Below, piece after piece: positions 9,540-18,943 of a stretch of DNA of 22,009 nt. Position numbers and translations under genes: made by a program. Position 1 is the first letter of the stretch. Each line of letters starts with the position of its first letter. The notes beneath the pieces are model-generated. The model was not told the origin of the DNA, did no database searches, and saw only the letters and a list, made by a program, of their open reading frames with translations. Origin of the DNA: Perkinsus marinus ATCC 50983 (taxonomy: Eukaryota > Perkinsozoa > Perkinsida > Perkinsidae); the NCBI RefSeq assembly GCF_000006405.1, contig NW_003216943.1, positions 4,097 through 26,105 on the forward strand. Direction: 5' to 3'.

Positions 9540-9834
9540 ATTACTCCAATGATAGAATATATGTTGAGTTTCCTCAGCCGGAGCTCACGAGTTTCTTAAC
9601 TGCACTATGGAAATTTACACACAACTATGGGCATGAAACGCATGAAATTTAGCAATAATTTCCCGATAACACAGTTAGTTGACCATATTCATATTTTCCA
9701 ACACTGAACTCAATACTCCTCATCACAAGCCAGAACTGCGAGCCTAACGCGTCGAAAAGACGCGTCATAAAACTGCTCTTTTGCGTACAGTTTTCACCAT
9801 ACCAAAAAGTACTAACAAAATATTCACTGATCAT
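9540..9834 (-). pseudogene. Second relative of the leucine-rich-like gene
   Basis: The part read as FMTRLFDALGSQFWLVMRSIE followed by FSVGKYEYGQLTV aligns with the end of exon 3 of the gene at 5472-6926. The DNA GGAAAATATGAATATGGTCAACTA matches the exon end there almost base for base in part. The intron repeat follows (TTTCCATAGTGCAG, GAGCTCCGGCTGAGGAAA). It abuts the 3' end of the zinc-ribbon gene. An inverted repeat ACGCGTC/GACGCGT with a 5-nt loop lies at about 9747-9765. Confidence 0.5.
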
Positions 9835-10454
9835 TTTCCCACCTCAATTTGCATCTTCTCCCTCCACCTCGACGCCCTCGTTCTTCCTTCGCGACGATCC
9901 ACAACTTCAACAGGTCGAGTATAATAACTAACAGCGTTGATACCCTCTCCAGCTTGGCCCTTCCACGCGTATCTTCCTCCAGCCTTCTCACACAACCTAC
10001 AGGTCTTGAAGTGCCTTGGCCAATAACGGTTGAGACATTGTCGGCAGTAGTGAATGTCGTGAACACGATGGAGATGACCCTGGCGACTCTTCTCTTCACG
10101 CCCTCGGAGTTTACGTACATATTTATCACTTCGAGCGTCTTGTATACCGAAAGAGTCCTCAGCAATACTCCTACAAGAATCTGATATTCTTTCGCTGCCA
10201 GCTTTGGTACTTGTAGTAGAAGTCGACCTCTTGCGCACCTTACCAAGGGAAGGGGCGGCTTGGGTGAAAGCAACGCTCAAGGACACCATAGGGGCTCCCA
10301 TAAGAGCTCCTCTGTAGGTCTCAGTAGAGGCATAAAGCAGCTGCCACTCGCTGACAGGTATCGGAGAAATATCCTCTAGGATGTTAAAGTCGCCCTCGTC
10401 GAAGTCGCTAACCTCACCAAGATCCCCGCCGGCTGTGCTCGAGGCGTTGGACAT
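9831..10454 (-). CDS. Zinc-ribbon protein of 207 residues, single exon
   Basis: The reading frame is open from ATG at 10454 to TGA at 9831-9833. Just upstream is a good acceptor, TTTCTTTGCAG (ending 10487), fit for a 5'UTR exon or a trans-spliced leader; I chose the ATG (MSNASSTAGG) 32 nt after it, though the frame is open back to the acceptor. The N-terminus is acidic (EVSDFDEGDFNILED). The middle is Ser/Thr/Arg rich. Four cysteines at 137, 140, 152 and 155 form C-x2-C-x11-C-x2-C (YCRQC..FKTCRLC), a likely zinc ribbon; the C-terminus is basic. I do not recognise the family. A possible donor GTGGGAAAA lies four codons before the stop, so it may splice onward. Confidence 0.7.
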   Translation of the reverse strand: MSNASSTAGGDLGEVSDFDEGDFNILEDISPIPVSEWQLLYASTETYRGALMGAPMVSLSVAFTQAAPSLGKVRKRSTSTTSTKAGSERISDSCRSIAEDSFGIQDARSDKYVRKLRGREEKSRQGHLHRVHDIHYCRQCLNRYWPRHFKTCRLCEKAGGRYAWKGQAGEGINAVSYYTRPVEVVDRREGRTRASRWREKMQIEVGK

Positions 10455-10880
10455 GTTCAAGATGAAGATTTGAATCGAATCTCGCACTGCAAAGAAACGT
10501 TGAGGAAATGCAAGACTTCAAGATTTGCGCATGCGTGCTCATCTGAAGTGAATTATGAACATACTCCAATGGCCAACTTCTGAGTGTAGTTGTTTTAGCA
10601 AATTTTCGATCGGTATACTTTTCGCACATCCACTGTTTTTACGGAAAATTCATTTCCCGTAAATTTCTCGATTATCAAAAAATTTCTATTTTGGTTTTAA
10701 GCTTTTTATCGTGAAAATTCCCTTCCCTACGAGAAAGTCCGAAAAATGTATTTTCCCAGGAATTAATGCAGTGGAAATCATGAAAAAAAAGTAGAATTTT
10801 CATGATGTGGAACAAATTCCAATAATTTTCCCGCAAATTCTAAAGTTTTTTCCCGAAAAGTATTTATCGGCAGAATAATT
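10455..10880. other. AT-rich spacer, no gene seen
   Basis: Apart from the acceptor upstream of the zinc-ribbon gene, this stretch is rich in GGAAAATT- and CCGAAAA-like low-complexity sequence typical of the introns and spacers in the left half of the window. No coding signal was found. Confidence 0.5.
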
Positions 10881-11160
10881 TCAACCTAATTCGCCGGCAG
10901 CCAACAGCAACCGCTCGATTTCAGTTTTCCATAACGTATCTTTTTCTCCGTCGGATCCTATGGTGAATCTCAGATTCTTCAGAGTGCGCGGAGGTATGAA
11001 AAAAATTCCGAATTTTCCGGAAAAAAATTTTCCAATTAAAATGGGCACTAATCGGACCTCATTCGTATCTTTCATTCACCAACCTCCATAATATCCTATA
11101 GGATACTACTTCATCCTTTTCAATGGCAACTCCGAAGATAAGAGGATCGACAGACGCCGA
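10881..11160 (-). pseudogene. Third fragment of the leucine-rich-like family
   Basis: Two coding-like patches: SVDPLIFGVAIEKDEVVSY (about 11100-11155), and, after an AT-rich gap, LKNLRFTIGSDGEKDTLWK then EIERLLLAAGE (about 10885-10990). The second starts like exon 3 of the gene at 5472-6926 (LKNLTSVYIVEP). Between them is a diverged copy of the hairpin motif (GAAAGATACGAATGAGGTCC). The expected acceptor before LKNL lacks AG, so I regard it as decayed or wrongly resolved. Confidence 0.45.
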
Positions 11161-11384
11161 GTTGGAGTTCCTCAGATTACTAGTCGCTGGTAGTAATTAT
11201 AGAAATATATTTTCGCTTTCCTCAGCTATTGAACTTATAAAATACAATTCTAAATATTATAATGCTACAGAGCGAAAAGGAATAGGGAATAGGGAATAGG
11301 AATAGCGTAGGAATAATGCTACAGAGGAATAATTATAACTACTACCAGAAAACAGTGTTGTAGGAATATGTGTTCGCTTTCCTC

Positions 11385-11720
11385 AGCTACTGAGCTTATA
11401 AAATACAATTATAAATATTGTAACGTTACAACTCATCAAAGGGAATTCATTTTCAGCTACTACCAGAAAACTGTGTTGGAGTAGGAATATATATTCGCTT
11501 TCCTCAGCTACTGAGCTCAGGAGTTTACATACGAATTCGAGTAGTAGAAGTGCAGTAGAGAAACCAACGAGAATTTTCTTTCAGAATTTTCATAGTGTCA
11601 GTTGAACACATGCATAGTTGACGTACGAATTGCATTGAAACCAACGAGAATTTAAACCAACGAAAATTCTCACAATTTTTTCATATTTTCTCCAACACGC
11701 GTAGAGTGTGAACCAAACAT
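11385..11720 (-). repeat. Intron-associated repeat, long minus-strand copy
   Basis: Read on the minus strand: CGTGTTGGAGAAAATATG, then GAGAATTTTCGTTGGTTT, a second CTCGTTGGTTTCTCTACTGC, then CACTTCTACTACTCGAATTC, GTATGTAAACTCCTGAGCTC, and CTGAGGAAAGCGAATATATA. It spans more of the family consensus than any other copy, including exon-end-like sequence before the donor. The block near 11470-11520 is also partly repeated at about 11195-11230 and 11350-11400. Confidence 0.7.
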
Positions 11721-11807
11721 TTTTGCATATCTATTTTCTCGAGATGGCTTCACTTCGAAATATCAATTATAGACTACGAAACGTTTTTAGAGCAATCGAT
11801 TGACATT

Positions 11808-12120
11808 GAAGTTTCACCCTAGTGATATGAAAAACACTATTGAAAAATACAGTGCATGCCAATTTGATATGCAAATGTGTGGTGTTAATTTCCGAGATTA
11901 ATGAGAATCAATGTGAAACTATATCGCATATACAATGTTACAATGGCTATGAACATGTGTTGTGATGAGAGTACCCGTTTGGAACTGTTCACTATAATTT
12001 GTCCTCCAAAGTAACACACATTTGCATATCAAATTCACATGTACTGTATATTTCACGACTACTGCATATTATCGCGAATATCGCGTTTTTCACTTCACGT
12101 AAAACGGGTCGTGAAACTCC
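11808..12120. mobile_element. Foldback element of the TTTCACCC-ended family, 313 bp
   Basis: Ends are GAAGTTTCACCC (11808-11819) and GGGTCGTGAAACTCC (12106-12120), inverted relative to each other. Inside is a perfect 21-bp inverted pair: AATTTGATATGCAAATGTGTG at 11861-11881 and its complement at 12015-12035. The right third matches the element at 1144-1273 in reverse orientation (AGTAGTCGTGAAATAT, CGCGATATTCGCG). A related inner block is in an intron near 4832-4862. No protein is encoded. Confidence 0.65.
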
Positions 12121-12374
12121 ATTGTTATTCAAAATTGAAAATATTACTTTTCCACGATTCGGTTCACACTTCGAATGATCATATGCGTTTACGTTTCCTA
12201 TGGTAGATAAAACTGGTCGGACATCTCTCGTCCACTCAAAGGCTCGCGATGCGATCTTGAGAAGAGCAAATACGGTACCAAAACTCATACCATTTATCAA
12301 TCAACGAACGGCGACTTTAACGGAGGTGGGTGGTATGGCACAGGTTCGATCCCCGGTGAGGGCATTTTTACCAG

Positions 12375-14649
12375 ATTTCCCACGCGGCTCACTTGGCTGC
12401 ATTTCTTCGATCTGCATCTAAAGCGACGGACCCTGGAGGAAAGGCAACTACGGCGTAGGTTTTCCGCAAATTTTGCGAAAAAATTTTTTTTTCGCGAAGA
12501 TATTTGGACGTATTGCTGATGTCGCAAGAAACCCCAGGAGTCTTGGAAGCATTTGATACTACTGGAGCTGGTCTCGATGCGTTGTTATACGTACCTAATC
12601 CGTATCTTACCAGCTCAACCTAAAGATATGCTTAGATACTTTCCCTGGCTGATACCATGCCCGGCTCAGCAACTTCTCGCGCGCTGTTATCACTTCAACT
12701 TTTGCTGAATTTACGGCTGAAAAAATCAAACTCATTGAATGTCGCCGACCAAGAACGAGTTACCGCAGTTTTGGAAGATCTTCGCACAGTAAAGAAAGTT
12801 GCGGAAAATCCGGATGTAATATTAGAAAAAATTTTGGTGAAAAATATTTGAGTTTTTTCCCATGGGGTCATGAACGTATTTGAATTTTCGAAAAATCGTA
12901 AAAAAATTTTAGGTGTATTTTTTGCCAATTTTTTTGTAATAAAAAAGAGGAATCTTTTCTTACGAATCCTGACAAAAAATTTCACTTTTTTTCGCATGAG
13001 AGATAACCAGGTTGCCTCGCGTAAGATGAAATGCACGTATTTGAAATTTCCGAAAAAATTGTGAAAAACATCAACTTTTTTGTGACATTTCCGAGCAAAA
13101 GAAATATTTTCTCCTGAAACCTGTCAAAAAATGAGAAAAAAATCACGAAAAAATAAGGCGGAAAATTACGGGAAATTTAGTTTTTTTCCTCGCGTAAGAT
13201 TCAAATCAGGTCGAATCGGAGTCGGAAGCCTGCCGGAAGATTCTCGCGAGGTTTTCTGCTACTCCGACCGGCTCGGTAGTGGACTTGAGGTCGCCTCCTG
13301 CAGCAAATGATGTTAATGAAGCTCATCGGGTGTTTGATACTCCAACGGGGACGCCGCCGCCTCCACCGCCGCGAACCCCACCAGCTAGAATAGGCACAGG
13401 TTCGTTTCTCTGGAGAGAGAAAATTCTGGAAAAAAATGATTTTTTTAGGAAAAATTTGGAGAAAATAGGTTTTTTTTTGGAATTAATAAAATTTAGGAAA
13501 AAATAGAAAATTTTCTGAATTGAAAGAATGATTGTATTAATTTTCTAAAGGTTTTTTATAATTTAAATTTTCTATCAGCAACTCGAAAATTTTGAAAATG
13601 AAAATTTTCTATTAGCAACTCGAAAATTTTGAAAATGAAAATTTTGTAACGGTAACTCGCAAGTTTTGAAAATGATATTTTTCTGTCAGGAACTCCTCCG
13701 ATGCCCTCCAGTTGGAGTTCATCAGCTTGGTCCAGTCGGCCTCCGAGTATTCAACCGCCGCCTCCTCCTCCTCCACCTCCTCCTGCTAGTGGGGAAGCCG
13801 ATGATCCTCTACCGAGACCACGGCAGAGGTCGTTAAGTCGTCATAAGGATGAAGTTGAAAGTGAAAAACTTGATAGAACAGATTCCAACGCGACGAGCGA
13901 AAACGCGAGGAAAAGGTGGGAAATATGCACAAGTTTTGGTGAGAATGAGAAAATTCTGGGAAAATTTTGGGAAATTTTTTATTAATTTCTGCGCAATTTT
14001 ACCCGAATTCGTATGTAAATTGTTTTTGAGTAAGCTTTTGATTTCAGCTGAGGCGAACAAACATATTTCAACTAGGCTGAGGACTTTTCCCGAAAAAATA
14101 ATAGAAATTTTTTCCGCCCGGTTTTTCAACTTTTTCAGAAAAAAATAGAAATTACCATTGATCAGGTCGTATTCGACCGACACGAGTGGTACTTCGGACG
14201 CCTCACCAGTGAAAAAGATGAGGAGTGTGCGAGAATATCGGTCGCAGAAAAGGGGTGGAAACGATAGACAGTCGTTGTTAAGGAGCCTTCACCACACGCA
14301 GGAGTATCGAAAATTCGACAAGTTCCTTAAGGATGAAGTTTATCGCCTCACGCAGGTGCATATACGAAAGTACGTTGGGTTGTTTTTTTTCCGGAAAAAA
14401 GGCGGGTAATTCTTTTCCTTGAATTTTTTGGGGTTTTTTTTTGCGAAATCGCATGTTTTTGAGGCTGTCGAGATTCCCGTTTTACCGTCCAGATCGAATC
14501 CAGAGATGTGCGATCACGACGAGGACGAAGCCCCCGAGTGGCGACGAGTGGCTAAGGCGATATCGCAGACTCTCATGGAAAAGGAGCTCAGGTGAGTTCA
14601 GAGAGGGAATTAGCATTGAGAAATTACATTCCCCCCCAGGGTTGGATAA
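12375..14649 (+). CDS. Helical-repeat and polyproline protein, eight exons, 5' end unresolved
   Basis: Exons 12375-12454, 12500-12590, 12636-12836, 13210-13399, 13690-13915, 14166-14369, 14493-14591 and 14640-14649 join with matching phases to give 366 residues and a TAA stop. Introns of 45, 45 and 48 nt sit beside longer ones. Exons 1-3 encode leucine/alanine-rich helices (AAHLAAFLRSASK, SRALLSLQLLLNLRL) like ARM/HEAT repeats. Exons 4 and 5 each have a polyproline run (6 and 10 Pro) before a Ser/Arg-rich stretch; exons 6-7 are charged (EYRKFDKFLKDEV, CDHDEDEAPEW). I do not recognise the family; formin-like or nuclear scaffold proteins share such a layout, without firm evidence. The start is missing: an in-frame ATG at 12335 (MAQVRSP) would need a 19-nt intron. 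Confidence 0.7.
12592..12628 (+). repeat. Hairpin motif forming most of a 45-nt intron
   Basis: The intron 12591-12635 is G + TACCTAATCC + GTATCTTA + loop with CTCAACC + TAAAGATA + TGCTTAG. It is the same motif as in the introns at 6379-6447 and 6756-6795, but in the opposite orientation relative to the gene's sense. The flanking exons belong to an unrelated gene and join in phase 0 (ALLY / ILSL). Confidence 0.75.
13915..14080 (+). repeat. Intron-associated repeat, plus-strand copy
   Basis: The intron after exon 13690-13915 opens with GTGGGAAATATGCACAAG, then GGTGAGAATGAGAAAATTCTG, close to the exon-3 end plus donor of the leucine-rich-like gene (GGGAGAAAATATGCACATGG, then GTGTGAGTATGAAAATTCTG). 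It goes on with ACCCGAATTCGTATGTAAA, GATTTCAGCTGAGGCGAA and CATATTTCAAC. The repeat thus carries its own donor-like end. Confidence 0.75.
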
Positions 14650-14755
14650 CAATGGGGAGAATGTTACTAATGTTATGACTTCATTTACTGATTGAAGAAT
14701 GTGTTCCTAGCCATACTTGCAAAATTCAAAATGAGTATCACCCGGCAACATTTAT
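14616..14755 (+). repeat. Direct repeat, copy B (matches 1-145)
   Basis: It covers the last acceptor (CCCCCCCAG), the stop codon and the 3' flank of the gene at 12375-14649. It repeats 1-145 across about 140 bp with a few substitutions and one C-run length change. Confidence 0.85.
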
Positions 14756-15120
14756 GGACCTACGGCGTTTCGGTGGACAGCCCAACTTCTTATCAGGTTG
14801 GACTCAGTTGTTCGTTTTAATCTATCGAGTGACGGGTTGAAGGACTCGGCAATGAAGAGAATCCAAGGCTATTGTAGCAGTTATTTAAACCGTAAATTTC
14901 CTCTACGGTGATGATCGTATCAGAGACCGCGTTGCTTTATCCGTGATATTATTATAGTATTTCTACTATCACCCTTTTTCTCGAGTTGTACGCAAGAAAA
15001 CAAAACCATGTGTCAAACGGTCACATGTGTATGCGTGCATCTGAGCAGTCTTATTGCGACTGATGTTCACCTAATACGGCAAATGCGGGAAAATGGGAGA
15101 AATGGGAAAATAGCAGGAGA

Positions 15121-15208
15121 ATGGCGGAACAGGAGCCGAGTTCGCTACATAATGAGAAAGGGAAGGAGTTCAGGGGTCCAACGCCGCCTACTTCGCACCA
15201 CCAGAAAA
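15121..15208 (+). CDS. Possible small 5' exon
   Basis: An ATG-led stretch of 29 codons (MAEQEPSSLHNEKGKEFRG, then PTPPTSHHQK) ends at a GTAGGT donor. The composition is hydrophilic and coding-like, and AG lies just upstream of the ATG. No downstream exon was found. It could equally be chance. Confidence 0.2.
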
Positions 15209-15782
15209 GTAGGTTCCCTCATGCCACGAAGTCAGGCACTGATCTTGCGCACCTCTCGCATAGCCACATCATCGTATTTGTTGTTGCGTATTGTGGACAA
15301 AATATATAAGTTTTTTTCCTTCATTAGTGGGACAAGTTACTTGATCATATATGAAGTTCACTTCGGTTCGGAAACTTATTAGTTATAATCAACTCGAGTT
15401 ACCTCTTTGCCCAGTCTATTCTGATTGTCGGTAAGTTGGGCCGTTTCGTAGGTCAGATTTCATGTAGGCCGTTTTTCCTTCTCCTCGGCGGAGCTCTGCC
15501 TAGGTTGTTCCTGATAGAAACTTCTTGCAATGGCGTTGATATACTCAAGTAGCTCGCCTCACGAGAACGTCAACGACCGAGCGCGCTGAATCGACACGGC
15601 CGATGACTGATCGATCAGGTGGGCCGCCCACCGTGGAGGAGCGTGGATGCGTGAACGCAGATATTCTGAGGAAAAGTCTGGAAAACTCCCATCAAGAAAC
15701 TTTTGCTAGGAAGGTCGGGAAACAAGGGGGTCGCTCAACTAACCGTTTTATGGCCACCTTATACAAAGTTCCATTTTAGCGG

Positions 15783-15857
15783 GAGTCCCGCTGCGGGACT
15801 CAGCTCCGCGCCGAGAGCTGCAGGTCAGCTGACAGTGTCAGCCTGACTGTCAGGCTG
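15783..15857. other. Cluster of perfect palindromes
   Basis: Three perfect inverted repeats in 75 bp: GAGTCCCGC/GCGGGACTC with a 1-nt centre (15783-15801), GTCAGCTGAC (15824-15833) and CAGCCTGA/TCAGGCTG with a 3-nt loop (15839-15857). A further palindrome CTCGTAG-A-CTACGAG is at 16150-16164. The cluster lies about 320 bp upstream of the transposase-like sequence and may be subterminal sequence of that element. Confidence 0.7.
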
Positions 15858-16180
15858 TGTCAGGCCCTGATACCATGTCGGCTCGGACGCATGCCGAATC
15901 GCGCGAAAAGCGAGAGCCTTCTTTTGAAGATAGCCGTCGAATCGACGGCGTCAAGATACTGACGTGTTGGACCTGAAATCCTGAAATCGGGTTTTTTTTG
16001 AGGAAGCCTAATGCAATGGTGATGCCGAGGTCGAGTGAATGAATGGTTACATACGCGAAGTGACCACAAGTCCCGAAAAGGGTGTCTTTTCATAACTTAA
16101 TTTCTTCTGAGAAAGGTAATAAGGATAAGTTATCCTCATTAATAAGATACTCGTAGACTACGAGTATGGGAAGATCAGCA

Positions 16181-17989
16181 TGGCTGCATGGGAAAGGCTC
16201 TTTCCGAAAGGGGTTGCTCAACAGTTTCGCAGACGTTCTCATGGGTGCTTCTCTATCATTGTCGGATAAGGACGTGATTTAGGGATGCTTATTGGAAGCC
16301 TACATCCTCTTCAAGCACGAAGTCCCCCATAGTATGGTATATGATAAACTACTTTTTGCTTGCGCTGGCGGAACAGACACTCAACTATGGGAGTGGCTGC
16401 ACAGTCGCCCGAATAACGCTTTGTATACCTCAAGAACAATCAGTACTCAATATCTTGAATCTCCCGGACGGGTAGTGCCGAAAATTATGCTCAGAGAATG
16501 GCGCATTTGGCATCCTCGCTGATGAATACACGGGTTTATGTTGTGTGACCCAACTCGCTGTGCATCTGCGAGTGATTGATGGTAGTGGTGGTATAAGAGA
16601 GTCATTTATCACGTTGGTGCCTTTGGAGTCGGCATCCGCTAGGACCATTGCAGATGCCATAATTGAGTGTCTGGTTGAGCTCGATCTTAATGTCAAGGAC
16701 CATATGGTACCCCAGACCTTCGATGGTGCCTCTGCTTTCCAAGGTTCAATAGCTGGGGCCAGGAAATTGATCAATGATCACTTCCATACCGAATGCCCAG
16801 TTCTCCACTGTAGATCTCATTCACTACAGTTGGCCTGTTCGTTTGCTGCTGAAGAATCAGGATTGGTCAGTCGACTTCTTAGCTTGGTTACTACTATCTA
16901 CACATTCCATGGATGGTCACCCAAGCGATATCGGCACCTTCGAGCAGCCGCTGAGCAGATAGATATGAGAGCTAAGAAGTTGATCAATCCTAGTACTACT
17001 CGCTGGCTGAGTTTTGATGGCTCTGTGAGTGCGGTTTTATCCGATTTAGAGGCCCTCATTGAAAGCACTTATGAGCTTGGAGAAGATGATGGCGCTGGCC
17101 ATCATATTTTTCTGCATCTGACTGCTGCTGGAACTCTCAAGAGCCTCTTCCTCTTGGACAATGTACTTGGTGAGCTGAGCAGCCTTTGTAGGGGGTTACA
17201 GCGAGAGGATCTCTCTTTGCTCCATTCCGTGGGAATTATTCAGCAGTCGTTGGAACGCCTCGGCAATATCCCGGATCTCGAGCAGCTCGTGAATGAAAAA
17301 AATGCTGCTATAGAGGCTCTCGGTCATGAGGTTTCCGAGAATCTCCCAACTAAGACCAATAGGAGGCAGAATCGAGATGTGAGAGGGCTTGTTGGAGAGA
17401 TCATGGAATATATCCTATCGCTGAGAGAGACCATGAAAAAGAGACTATTAGATGATATTGATCCTGTTATATTTTTGTACCGAGCTTTCAGTCTCGATAA
17501 GTCTCTCCGGGATCCTGATTTCGACTTCACAGAAATTGGCCAGTTCGTGGGTATGTCAGCTAAGGAGGTGAACAATTTGGGCCATCGATGGCGCGCACAG
17601 TGCGCGGCGCACTGGCCAGAGACCCTGACTTTGATCCATTCTCGATGGTATTAGGTGATATTGAAGTCGCTCTTCATCGTAACTATAAGGTCATGTTTTC
17701 TACGGTTTGGAAGCCATGCAGACGGGTCTTAGCAATCGGTGGGGGTACGGCTGGCGCCGAGCGTACATTCAGTAGAGTTGGCAGGATTCTCTCCTTGAAG
17801 AGGTCCAATCTTACCCAACAACACCTCAATTATTTTATGGTCAGCAGTGCCAATGGACCCGATATACAACATCCTAAGCAAACATCACGTGAAGAGTGTG
17901 CTGGGCAACTGACGGGCCTGATCGTTTCTGCTTTCGAGGACTTCTGTCGGTGTCCATGCCGACTTCTTACTGTGACATCTGATGTGTGA
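16181..17989 (+). mobile_element. hAT-family DNA transposase, broken
   Basis: In order: an N-terminal helical part (AYILFKHEVPHSMVYDKLL), the first catalytic Asp region (FGILADEYTGLCC, about 16510), a second motif with DGASAFQGS and LHCRSHSLQLACSF (about 16720-16850), an insertion-like helical region, and the C-terminal hAT dimerisation domain (AERTFSRVGRILSLKRSNL, about 17755-17815). It resembles hAT transposases of the kind with an HCRxHSLxL motif. The frame is broken by a TAG at 16280-16282, a shift near 16495 and a shift near 17590-17640, next to a perfect palindrome AGTGCGC-G-GCGCACT. No BED zinc finger is seen. I found no sure terminal repeats or 8-bp target duplication. It is not active as it stands. 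Confidence 0.9.
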
Positions 17990-18205
17990 AGTCTTTCACT
18001 AGAGATAGGCCCCAGACAACTTCTAGTGAGAAGTTATTGGTAGTAAGTTGATTAGCTGGCATTTATGCTCGTCATTGAGGGAATTCATTGCTGATAGCCA
18101 AAATATTCTTAGAATAATGAGTTTGATTCTCAATTTCATATCGTTGAGTTAAAGTTCTATACGATGTGTACTACATATATCATAGGCATATCATATAGGG
18201 ATATC

Positions 18206-18404
18206 ATATGTCGCATATATCATGCGACATATATATGGCACCCTCCTAGCCCAGGGGTGGTTATCACATACCTAGGGGGCTCCATGCTGGGGATGGCCGT
18301 GAGAATTTGGGAGGGGAAACCACCCCTGTAGAGGGGTCTAGAAACATCTTTGATTGTAGGGTGTTTCAGCACCCTACAATTCCAACAGTGATAACAATTA
18401 TCAC
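18206..18404. other. Hairpin cluster
   Basis: Perfect inverted repeats: 11-bp arms ATATGTCGCAT/ATGCGACATAT with a 5-nt loop (18206-18232); ACCCCT/AGGGGT (near 18322-18337); 11-bp arms ATTGTAGGGTG/CACCCTACAAT with a 6-nt loop (18353-18380); and 7-bp arms GTGATAA/TTATCAC with a 3-nt loop (18388-18404). The minus strand is open across 18220-18471 but shows no domain. It could be the far end of the hAT element or a separate non-coding repeat. Confidence 0.75.
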
Positions 18405-18943
18405 AACAATATAAGATCATCTTGGCATCGGTCAATTCTGCCTGAAATGCGCTAAAAACGGCATTTTTCACGTAAATTTTCGAAGTTTTCGTGAATTTTC
18501 GGAAAGCATGAAAATTTGAAAATTTTCGTGAAATATGAGAATGGAAATCGGTGAAAAATTGTGAAAACCGAAAACCCTACCACTGAGATGGTACTCTGAG
18601 AGCGGATAGGACTCCTACTATAGGAGCATGTTCCTCAGGAACAATGAATTTCTACAAAGAACTCCACCGTGCCTGTCTGCATTGTACTTTCTATCCTACG
18701 TGATGTTGTCATCATCTGTATGATACCAATGGTGTCCTCCTCGTTACGAGGACCTCGTACATGCATGCTTGTGCCGCGGACAAGAGCTATCTCTCTGGCG
18801 AACTCAGTTAGTAGTGCAAAAGAGTCTGATGAATAATTCACCTATGAATTTCATCATGAATTCTGATATTGTGTGAGTACTGATCCAGCTAGAATTCATT
18901 CCTATGCTGGTGCCTTTCTTATATCAGCCTAGCTCACAGCCAC

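Larger units (their letters stand above)
14756..16180. other. Less AT-rich stretch without a firm gene
   Basis: Composition changes here: the poly-A/T and GGAAAATT-like sequence seen to the left becomes rare. Apart from a weak candidate exon at 15121-15208 and the palindromes at 15783-15857 and 16150-16164, I see nothing I can name. The minus frame at 15860-16093 is basic and lacks a known motif. Confidence 0.45.

Noticed and set aside
9824-10273. A second long minus-strand frame over the zinc-ribbon gene
   Set aside because: It is an out-of-frame shadow without motifs; the other frame has the acceptor, acidic head and cysteine pairs.
12290-12370. A second tRNA-like B box (GGTTCGATCCCC) followed by TTTTT
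   Set aside because: No pairing acceptor arm or A box could be found upstream and the T arm does not pair, so the B-box match alone is not enough.
14441-14695. Continuous plus-strand frame across the last exons, ending MTSFTD
   Set aside because: Splice phases from the upstream exon favour the frame with SNPEMCDHDEDEAPEW, and a 48-nt intron to the TAA at 14647-14649. The alternative remains possible but fits worse.
1-14755. The direct repeats as ends of one large LTR element
   Set aside because: The repeats include a gene's acceptor and stop, no TG..CA ends or primer-binding site were seen, and the interior holds ordinary intron-bearing genes.
18220-18471. Minus-strand 83-codon frame with PSMEPPRYVITTPGLGG
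   Set aside because: It spans the perfect hairpins, which constrain the DNA; no family recognised and no start context.
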